Shown: in pieces, positions 5,429-10,915 of the stretch
How positions within the stretch are numbered: the first letter of the stretch is position 1
Layout of the letters: each line of letters starts with the position of its first letter
From: Bacteroidota bacterium
GTDB lineage: Bacteria > Bacteroidota > Bacteroidia > Chitinophagales > Chitinophagaceae
Direction of reading: 5' to 3'
Assembly: GCA_947441205.1 (NCBI GenBank)
Contig: CANETM010000037.1
Coordinates: forward strand, 1 to 10,915
Length of the DNA stretch: 10,915 nt
Position numbers and translations under genes: made by a program
The notes under the pieces: generated by a model
The model's database searches: none
What the model saw: only the letters and a program-made list of their open reading frames with translations
What the model was told of the DNA's origin: nothing

Positions 5429-6598
5429 TTAATCATATATCAAAAATGGTTCAATTTGACTTCGCCAATCCTCAACTCTCAATAAAATACTAATTTGTTG
5501 TAACCAATTTTGTAAGGGTAAGTCAAATATGGATTCTGCATTGGGAACACCCAATAACAAGGATAAGTGATTTTCACCTGATGGATTTGCATTAGTTGGA
5601 TAAGTAGCCCATTTAAAATCATTAGGATGAATATCTTTTACCAATTTCAATAATAATAAACCACATAATACAGCATCATAATTACTTGGTTCAATAACTT
5701 TAATTCTAATTCCTTTTGTTGATATATTTTCACCATCTAAAAGAATAGGAAGTGACAATGTTTCAATTTTAAAATCCTTAGCTAAAATATTTTGACATAC
5801 CATATTTATGGCTGGTAAATTAAACCAATTTGCACCAATCCACTCGAATGAGTATGGTGTACCTCGGCCAACTGAAATATTAGTGGCTTCGAAAAAACAT
5901 AGGCCTGGATATAAGACGGTTGCTTCAATATTTTGTAATGCTGGGGAGGGGTTAGACCACCGAATATTCCAATCATAAAATAACAGATCTCTATTCAAGC
6001 CCTCACATTTTATCACTTTTAAATCAGCATTCCAAGATTGGGTTTTATTAAAATATTGGGCTAATTCACCTAATGTACATTGATGTTTTATGGGAACATT
6101 AAAACGACCTATAAAACTGTATAACCCATCATCTAACATAGGGCCTTCACTCATTGCAATGCTACCACCTAAAGGATTAGGTCTATCCAATATGATTACT
6201 TGCTTATTATATTTGGCAGCTGCTTCAATCCAATAAGTCATTGACCACAAATAGGTATAAAAACGAGTCCCTGCATCAGGTATGTCAAATAACATTATAT
6301 CAATATCATTAACATCTATTTCAGTCGGCATATATTTCTCACCATATAGGCTAATGATAGGAAGTCCCGTTAATTCATCTTGCCCATCATTCATTAATGC
6401 GCCATCTGTTCCAATGGCGTTTATCCCATGTTCAGGAGAAAATAATTTCGTTAAGTTAAAGCCTGCATCCATCAATGCTTTTCTACTATTTATACCTGTT
6501 TTAGTTTTAGCAGCATCATTGGTCAACATAGCAATTCGGAGCTTTTTCCAATCAGGCTCGTTTTTAATGATTACATCAATTCCAAATTGTAAAGGCAT
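5429..6598 (-). CDS. namZ: DUF1343 protein, probable exo-beta-N-acetylmuramidase (NamZ, GH171)
   Basis: A 389-residue member of the DUF1343 family, whose studied members release MurNAc from the non-reducing end of peptidoglycan fragments. Landmarks in order are FGIDVII near the N terminus, RIAMLTNDAAKTKTGINS (21-38), LFSPEHGI (52-59) with Glu56 and His57 in the family's most conserved motif, the conserved LYGEKYMPT, MLFDIPDAGTRFYTY with its Asp, LDRPNPLGG, TLGELAQYFN, NPSPALQN, YPGLCFFEATNISVGRGTPYSFEWIGA, and a closing block SIFDLPLQNWL. Full length for the family. No signal peptide is seen: the protein begins MPLQFGIDVI, and no hydrophobic segment precedes it. It would therefore act in the cytoplasm, on imported muropeptides, unless the true start is elsewhere. 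It follows the YkgJ-type gene on the same strand after 62 bp and may share its transcript. Confidence 0.85.
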   Translation of the reverse strand: MPLQFGIDVIIKNEPDWKKLRIAMLTNDAAKTKTGINSRKALMDAGFNLTKLFSPEHGINAIGTDGALMNDGQDELTGLPIISLYGEKYMPTEIDVNDIDIMLFDIPDAGTRFYTYLWSMTYWIEAAAKYNKQVIILDRPNPLGGSIAMSEGPMLDDGLYSFIGRFNVPIKHQCTLGELAQYFNKTQSWNADLKVIKCEGLNRDLLFYDWNIRWSNPSPALQNIEATVLYPGLCFFEATNISVGRGTPYSFEWIGANWFNLPAINMVCQNILAKDFKIETLSLPILLDGENISTKGIRIKVIEPSNYDAVLCGLLLLKLVKDIHPNDFKWATYPTNANPSGENHLSLLLGVPNAESIFDLPLQNWLQQISILLRVEDWRSQIEPFLIYD

Positions 6599-6660
6599 TG
6601 AAATTTGTATTGTTTTGTTGCTTAAATAATATTAAACCCGACTAAAATACTAAAAAATGG

Positions 6661-7077
6661 CTATGCTTTTTTAAAACCCGAATCTATTTTTAAAGTCTCC
6701 ATTACATTAAATATAATAGGACATCGATCATAATGCATATATGTGGTAAAAAGTCTTTTATTAAAATCTGGCACATGAAAAGCAGGGAATTCTTTACATC
6801 CTGCAAACCTATGATCATATACACTACAGCTATTACCTACTAAAAAGTGACAAGGGATGGCATTTACAACCATTCGACCAGATTCGCCTTTGTCTAAGTA
6901 TTTTGCATCAAATTCTGCCCTAGATTGCCCCAAATGTGCGGATAAGTTATTGGCCTCATCCTCATCAATATTGACCATTAAACTCTTGCAGCAATTGCCG
7001 CAATCGGTACATTCAATTTTCGGGGAAATAGCCTCAGAAAGCTCAAAAACAGCTTTATCTAGGCTTAAACTGTCCAA
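6661..7077 (-). CDS. YkgJ-type CxxCxxCC cysteine-cluster protein (N terminus probably longer)
   Basis: A metal-binding protein of the YkgJ/UPF0153 family, taken to bind zinc or iron; no reaction is known. Counting from the TTG start at 7077, the signature CTDCGNCC places Cys23, 26, 29 and 30. Further cysteines lie in PCHFLVGNSCSVYDHRFAGC (75, 83, 93) and DRCP (118), the usual second half of the cluster. The only standard start in frame is this TTG, but the frame stays open to a stop at 7213-7215. The stretch just upstream (VDLELIKNKANELEAENL, then QFQDFLRNL) reads like the N-terminal helix of phylum relatives. An ATA at 7158-7156, one base from ATG, would give 165 residues, a usual length. 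It is divergent from parE, with no ATG in the gap that would open this frame. Confidence 0.85.
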   Translation of the reverse strand: MDSLSLDKAVFELSEAISPKIECTDCGNCCKSLMVNIDEDEANNLSAHLGQSRAEFDAKYLDKGESGRMVVNAIPCHFLVGNSCSVYDHRFAGCKEFPAFHVPDFNKRLFTTYMHYDRCPIIFNVMETLKIDSGFKKA

Positions 7078-7242
7078 ATTCCTTAAAAAATCCTGAAATT
7101 GAAGGTTTTCTGCTTCAAGTTCATTTGCCTTGTTTTTGATTAATTCAAGGTCAACTATAGGATATGTCTCTTTGTTTTTGATGTGATAAAGATAATGGAA
7201 TAATCTTTTTATTCACATTTGCCCTTTTTTGTCCCAATTTAG

Positions 7243-7273
7243 ATTGCAAAACTTGTTTCGAGCATTAGATTTG
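7243..7273 (+). promoter_or_regulatory. Promoter of the topoisomerase IV operon
   Basis: ATTG (7243-7246), a 19-base spacer, then TAGATTTG (7266-7273), an exact TAnnTTTG. The expected start of transcription is near 7280, giving a 5' leader of about 37 bases that contains a small hairpin (7285-7299). Confidence 0.65.
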
Positions 7274-7284
7274 CAGCTAGACCA

Positions 7285-7299
7285 GGGCATTTTATGCCC
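7285..7299 (+). promoter_or_regulatory. Hairpin in the parE leader
   Basis: GGGCAT (7285-7290), loop TTT, ATGCCC (7294-7299): a perfect 6-bp stem in the predicted 5' leader, 17 bases before the parE ATG. It may stabilise the transcript end or bind a protein. The DNA palindrome could also be an operator just downstream of the promoter. Confidence 0.45.
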
Positions 7300-7316
7300 A
7301 TAAAGTATTGATAATT

Positions 7317-9212
7317 ATGGCAGAAGCAAAGATAGGGGCTGAATATAATGAAGACTCCATTAGGTCATTAGATTGGAAAGAACATATTCGATTAAGACCA
7401 GGGATGTACATTGGAAAATTGGGAGATGGTGCAGCTCCTGATGATGGCATTTATGTATTAATTAAAGAAGTAGTTGATAACTGTATTGATGAACATACCA
7501 TGGGGTATGGTAAACAGGTTGAAATTTCTATACAGGATAAAACAGTTACTATTCGTGACTACGGTCGTGGAATTCCATTAGGAAAAATTGTAGATGTAGT
7601 TAGTAAAATAAATACAGGTGCTAAATACGATAGTAAAGCTTTCCAAAAATCAGTTGGCTTAAATGGTGTGGGTACGAAAGCGGTGAATGCATTGAGTGAG
7701 GATTTTATGGTAACTGCATTTAGAGAAGGTAAATGTCGCTCTGCCACATTTCAAAAAGGGCAATTAATAAATGAAACAAAGGAAACAAAAACAACAGAGC
7801 AGAATGGCACCTTAGTTATTTTCACACCCGATGCAACGGTGTTTAAAAACTATCATTTCATTTATGAATATATTGAAAGTCAACTTTGGAACTATTGTTA
7901 TTTGAATGCAGGTTTAGTTATTCATTTTAATGATAAAAAGTTTGTTAGTAAAAACGGGTTATTGGATTTATTGGAGCGCAAAACTAATCCCGATGAATTA
8001 AGATATCCCATTATGCATTTAAAAGGGGAGGATATCGAAGTTGCTATTTCACACAATAACGATTATGGTGAGGATATTTTTTCCTTTGTGAATGGACAGT
8101 TTACAACACAAGGTGGAACTCACCAACAAGCATTTAGAGAAGCTTATGTAAAAGTGATTCGTGATTTTTATAAAAAAGATTACGAAGCATCTGATATCAG
8201 AACAAGTATTGTCGCAGCCGTTTCTGTGCGTGTGCAAGAGCCCGTGTTTGAAAGTCAAACCAAAACAAAGTTAGGTTCGCAAAATGTTGCTGACGGTGGG
8301 CCAAGTATGAAAAACTTTGTCACTGAATTTTTAGCTAAAGAGTTGGATAATTTCTTACATAGAAATTCAGCTGTAGCGGAAGCACTTAAAAAACGTATTG
8401 AGCAAAACGAACGTGAGCGAAAAGAGTTGGCAGGTATTAAAAAATTAGCAAACGAAAGAGCTAAAAAAGCCAACTTGCACAATAAAAAACTAAGAGACTG
8501 TCGTGTTCACTTAAGTGATGACTTACCTTCTAAAAATAAAGAAATGTTTATTGCAACGCAACAAGCAAGTACTTTGTTTATTACGGAGGGTGACTCGGCA
8601 AGTGGAAGTATTACTAAATCCCGTAATGTTGATACACAAGCTGTATTTAGTTTAAGGGGTAAGCCATTAAATGCATTTGGACTTACTAAAAAAGTAGTTT
8701 ACGAAAATGAAGAGTTTAACTTATTACAACACGCTTTAAATATTGAGGATGGTTTGGAAGGCTTACGTTATAATAATATTGTTATTGCAACGGATGCCGA
8801 TGTGGATGGCATGCATATTCGTTTATTAATGATCACCTTTTTTTTACAATTCTTCCCAGACCTTGTAAAGCGCGGTCACGTGTTTGTTTTGGAAACACCA
8901 CTTTTCCGTGTTCGTAACAAACAAAAAACTATCTATTGTTATGACGAAAGTGAAAAACAAAAAGCAATTAGTGAATTGGGAAGTAAACCTGAGATAACAC
9001 GATTCAAAGGTTTAGGAGAGATTAGTCCTGAAGAATTTGGCAAGTTTATCAATGCAGATATTAAATTGGCCCCTGTTATTTTAGAACAAGGAGATCATAT
9101 CCAACATTTGTTGGAATACTATATGGGTAAAAACTCGCCTGAAAGACAAGACTTCATTATCAATAATTTAAAAGTTGAATTAGACAAAGCGCATGATACA
9201 CATAGTATTTAA
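7317..9212 (+). CDS. parE: DNA topoisomerase IV subunit B (GyrB/ParE family)
   Basis: The ATPase and metal-binding subunit of topoisomerase IV, which with ParC unlinks daughter chromosomes. ATG at 7317 is preferred over TTG 7308, giving MAEAKIGAEYNEDSIRSLDW and 631 residues. The GHKL ATPase motifs are EVVDNCIDEH with Glu51 and Asn55, DYGRGIP (81-87), and GLNGVG (114-119). The transducer part has QTKTKLGS with the ATP-contacting Lys. The TOPRIM catalytic acids are in ITEGDSASG (Glu424) and TDADVDG (Asp493, 495, 497). The end has RFKGLGEISPEEF. It is named ParE rather than GyrB because the operon also holds parC. All catalytic residues are present. The last 20 bases overlap the start of the DUF1835 gene. 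Confidence 0.92.
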   Translation: MAEAKIGAEYNEDSIRSLDWKEHIRLRPGMYIGKLGDGAAPDDGIYVLIKEVVDNCIDEHTMGYGKQVEISIQDKTVTIRDYGRGIPLGKIVDVVSKINTGAKYDSKAFQKSVGLNGVGTKAVNALSEDFMVTAFREGKCRSATFQKGQLINETKETKTTEQNGTLVIFTPDATVFKNYHFIYEYIESQLWNYCYLNAGLVIHFNDKKFVSKNGLLDLLERKTNPDELRYPIMHLKGEDIEVAISHNNDYGEDIFSFVNGQFTTQGGTHQQAFREAYVKVIRDFYKKDYEASDIRTSIVAAVSVRVQEPVFESQTKTKLGSQNVADGGPSMKNFVTEFLAKELDNFLHRNSAVAEALKKRIEQNERERKELAGIKKLANERAKKANLHNKKLRDCRVHLSDDLPSKNKEMFIATQQASTLFITEGDSASGSITKSRNVDTQAVFSLRGKPLNAFGLTKKVVYENEEFNLLQHALNIEDGLEGLRYNNIVIATDADVDGMHIRLLMITFFLQFFPDLVKRGHVFVLETPLFRVRNKQKTIYCYDESEKQKAISELGSKPEITRFKGLGEISPEEFGKFINADIKLAPVILEQGDHIQHLLEYYMGKNSPERQDFIINNLKVELDKAHDTHSI

Positions 9213-10032
9213 CACAGCAGACATTGCTGCCATTGAAGCTGCCATTGAATTGGATGAGAACCTTGCAGGTAATGTAATCGAAATCAAAGATGATTATGCA
9301 GTTGGGCCTTTATATGATATATACGAAACGGAAGGATATCAAACTCGTCGTGATTGGTGGCAAAATGTATTGGAGTTTTCTCCTTATGTTGACCAATTAG
9401 ATATTGTGGATGATAAATTAACGGTTCACCAATTAATCAATTCATTAAATCATGATGAAAACGAAGTGATTTGGTTATGGATGGGTCAAAATGCACATGA
9501 TGTTTCTGGTTACTATTGGTTAATGAGTCAGTTTAAAGAATATCAAGGCCGTATTCAGGTTTTATATTTAAATAATCTTCCTTTTTTAAATGAAAAAGGG
9601 CAGTTATTTTATCCAACTTATTTAAGCCAAATACAACCAAAGGAGTTTTTAAAAGCAAAGAAATTAGCGAGACCCATTACCTTAAGTGAATTTGAATTAG
9701 ACCCCGATGAATGGAAAAAGTTATGTCAAGAAAATGAAGGTGTACGTTTCTTAGAAGGTGGAAAAAAATTGGTAAGCATGAATATAGGTTGTTACGATAA
9801 AGAAATTTTATCCTTACTTACTAAGAATGCACAAAAATTACCAAGCGCTTTATCAAATATCATGGCAAAATTAAAAGTGAAATTGGGTGATGCTTTTATT
9901 GTGTATCGGTTAAAGGCTATTGCAGAAACAGGAAAAATAGTTTTTGCAGGAGATTGGGCCAAAGGATGGAAGGATATGGTAGTTCAAATGCCAGGTGGAA
10001 CTAGTTTAGTAGTTGATGCGGAAGAAGTATAA
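9193..10032 (+). CDS. DUF1835/DUF3658 protein
   Basis: A 279-residue cytoplasmic protein of unknown function. The N-terminal ~120 residues fit DUF1835: MIHIVFNTADIAAIEAAI, then VIEIKDDYAVGPL (a block of two acids, Y-A-V-G-P-L), RRDWW, then a strand IWLWMGQNAHDVSGYYWLMS. Residues ~160-275 fit DUF3658: RPITLSEFELDPDEWKKL, CQENEGVRFL, and IVFAGDWAKGWKDMVVQ. No signal peptide or membrane segment. Its ATG lies 20 bases inside the end of parE in another frame, so translation is probably coupled. Residues conserved in DUF1835, such as D-D-x-x-x-G-P and the W-W pair, suggest a fixed site, but no ligand can be named. The parE link is a context clue only. Confidence 0.8.
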   Translation: MIHIVFNTADIAAIEAAIELDENLAGNVIEIKDDYAVGPLYDIYETEGYQTRRDWWQNVLEFSPYVDQLDIVDDKLTVHQLINSLNHDENEVIWLWMGQNAHDVSGYYWLMSQFKEYQGRIQVLYLNNLPFLNEKGQLFYPTYLSQIQPKEFLKAKKLARPITLSEFELDPDEWKKLCQENEGVRFLEGGKKLVSMNIGCYDKEILSLLTKNAQKLPSALSNIMAKLKVKLGDAFIVYRLKAIAETGKIVFAGDWAKGWKDMVVQMPGGTSLVVDAEEV

Positions 10033-10036
10033 TTTT

Positions 10037-10063
10037 ATTTACACGAGTTTTTCATGTGTAAAT
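10037..10063 (+). other. Small hairpin between the DUF1835 and cupin genes
   Basis: TATTTACAC (10036-10044) pairs with GTGTAAATA (10056-10064) around an 11-base loop. No T-run follows, so it is unlikely to terminate the operon. It may be an mRNA processing or stability element. Confidence 0.35.
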
Positions 10064-10087
10064 ATTTATAAAATAAAATTAAAATAA

Positions 10088-10456
10088 ATGAGTGTAATGA
10101 TAACCCCAATTGATTTGAAAGCTGCTGATGAGCGTGGGGCACTTCATTATTTTAGTACGGACAGAACAGGCGAATTTTTATTGGTTTATCGAAATGCAGG
10201 TAGTGTTAGTGGCCAACATTTTCACAAAGGTATTTCAAAAGGGAAAAATCCCGAAGACATGCTTTTAGTGCAAGGTTCAGCAACTTTACACTGGAAGGAT
10301 TTAAATACAAATCATGAAGAAACTGTTGAATTGATTGCGCCAGTAAGAGTTTTAATTCAGGCTAATGTTTGGCATGAATTAATCGCAATTACGGATATTG
10401 TTTTTGTAGAATTAAATAGTTTAGCAGACGGTAGTGAAGACACTCACCGACTTTAA
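10088..10456 (+). CDS. Small cupin-domain protein
   Basis: A 122-residue RmlC-like cupin, possibly of the sugar-isomerase-like or WxcM-like type, of unknown substrate. The strand with metal ligands reads SGQHFHKGIS: His44 and His46 form the HxH pair. Glu56 in PEDMLLVQG could be the third ligand and His96 in VWHEL the fourth. The loop between (VQGSATLHWKD) and the later PVRVLIQANVWHELIAI follow the cupin beta-barrel order. No signal peptide. It stands 55 bp after the DUF1835 gene and 33 bp before parC, so it belongs to the same transcript. It starts at ATG 10088; Met4 is an alternative. Substrate and any enzyme activity cannot be read from the sequence. Confidence 0.75.
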   Translation: MSVMITPIDLKAADERGALHYFSTDRTGEFLLVYRNAGSVSGQHFHKGISKGKNPEDMLLVQGSATLHWKDLNTNHEETVELIAPVRVLIQANVWHELIAITDIVFVELNSLADGSEDTHRL

Positions 10457-10489
10457 TGAACTTTACAAAAGTTCGAATTAAGAATAGTT

Positions 10490-10915
10490 ATGGCAAAAGA
10501 GAAAAATTTAAGTAGGGTAACGGAGAATGAATCGGGTGTCCAAGGACAGTATAAGAACTGGTTTTTGGATTATGCTTCTTATGTAATTTTAGAAAGAGCG
10601 GTACCTGCAATCGAAGACGGCTTAAAACCAGTACAACGTAGAATCTTGCACGCCATGAAGGAAATGGATGATGGCAGATTCAATAAAGTGGCTAATATTA
10701 TTGGTCAAAGTATGCAATATCACCCACATGGTGATGCAAGTATTGGTGATGCTTTAGTGAATATTGGTCAAAAAAATTTATTAGTTGAAACCCAAGGTAA
10801 CTGGGGTGATGTAAGAACGGGTGATTCAGCGGCTGCGTCCAGGTATATTGAAGCACGTTTAAGTAAGTTTGCATTAGAGGTAGCTTTTAATGCTAAAACT
10901 ACTGAGTGGTCATTA
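10490..10915 (+). CDS. parC: DNA topoisomerase IV subunit A, N-terminal part (GyrA/ParC family)
   Basis: The first 142 codons of the breakage-reunion subunit, cut by the right window edge. The conserved opening is YKNWFLDYASYVILERAVPA, then LKPVQRRILHAM with its conserved basic residues. Next is YHPHGDASIGDALV, the quinolone-determining region, which has Ala83 and Asp87 in GyrA-like numbering. QGNWGD and SAAASRYIEARL follow, with the DNA-linking Tyr119. Naming as ParC rests on adjacency to parE in one operon, since GyrA and ParC cannot be separated without the C-terminal half. The Ala at 83 replaces the Ser that fluoroquinolones contact in E. coli GyrA; I recall this as normal for the Bacteroidota protein. 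Start is ATG 10490, 33 bases after the cupin stop. Confidence 0.9.
   Translation, partial: MAKEKNLSRVTENESGVQGQYKNWFLDYASYVILERAVPAIEDGLKPVQRRILHAMKEMDDGRFNKVANIIGQSMQYHPHGDASIGDALVNIGQKNLLVETQGNWGDVRTGDSAAASRYIEARLSKFALEVAFNAKTTEWSL

Noticed and set aside
6282..6629. Plus-strand 115-codon frame overlapping the DUF1343 gene
   Set aside because: Antisense shadow of a strongly conserved gene.
6857..7096. Plus-strand 79-codon frame opposite the YkgJ-type gene
   Set aside because: The Cys-cluster frame on the minus strand explains the sequence; the plus frame has no recognisable features.
7308..7316. TTG start giving a three-residue longer ParE
   Set aside because: The family begins at the MAEAKIG-type ATG at 7317, and the extra residues (MII) match nothing.
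8049..8482. Minus-strand frames of 69 and 75 codons inside parE
   Set aside because: Antisense shadows of parE, whose protein motifs are continuous across this stretch.

Overview
The window looks like ordinary chromosome from an AT-rich member of the Bacteroidota, probably near the Chitinophagaceae/Sphingobacteriia. Three observations support this. Three putative promoters fit the Bacteroidota pattern (TTTG, 19-20 bp, TAnnTTTG), and most genes lack a Shine-Dalgarno sequence. Several genes also resemble families typical of the phylum: a secreted LamG protein, a YCF48-like BNR protein, a DUF1343 protein, and a topoisomerase IV operon carrying a DUF1835 gene. Genus cannot be read from the sequence.

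Left part (1-3111). The 5' end of a secreted LamG-like protein runs leftward. It is followed by about 280 bp without a gene that is packed with inverted repeats, then tRNA-Arg(TCT) with its own promoter and terminator, then tcdA, all on the minus strand. Divergent from tcdA is a plus-strand pair, a secreted BNR/YCF48-like protein and a 96-residue small protein. tRNA-Val(TAC) follows with a near-consensus promoter and a good terminator.

Middle (3112-7280). A THUMP-domain 23S rRNA guanine methyltransferase abuts, tail to tail with no gap, a small minus-strand HTH regulator. After a 330-bp AT-rich intergenic region comes an AraC-type regulator whose first ~15 codons lie in a different frame from the rest, an apparent one-base shift in an A6 run. 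Two minus-strand genes follow: a DUF1343/NamZ-type exo-muramidase, and a YkgJ-type Cys-cluster protein whose natural start seems to be ATA where ATG would be expected.

Right part (7243-10915). A promoter drives a plus-strand operon: topoisomerase IV subunit B (parE), a DUF1835/DUF3658 protein overlapping parE by 20 bp, a cupin, and the start of topoisomerase IV subunit A (parC), cut by the window end. The two topoisomerase subunits form the A2B2 decatenase; the roles of the two genes between them are unknown.

I see no CRISPR array, insertion sequence, prophage, defence system or other clearly new multi-gene system. The points most worth checking are the split AraC gene, the hairpin cluster at 441-622, the missing start codon of the YkgJ gene, and the conserved-looking insertion of two unknown genes between parE and parC.
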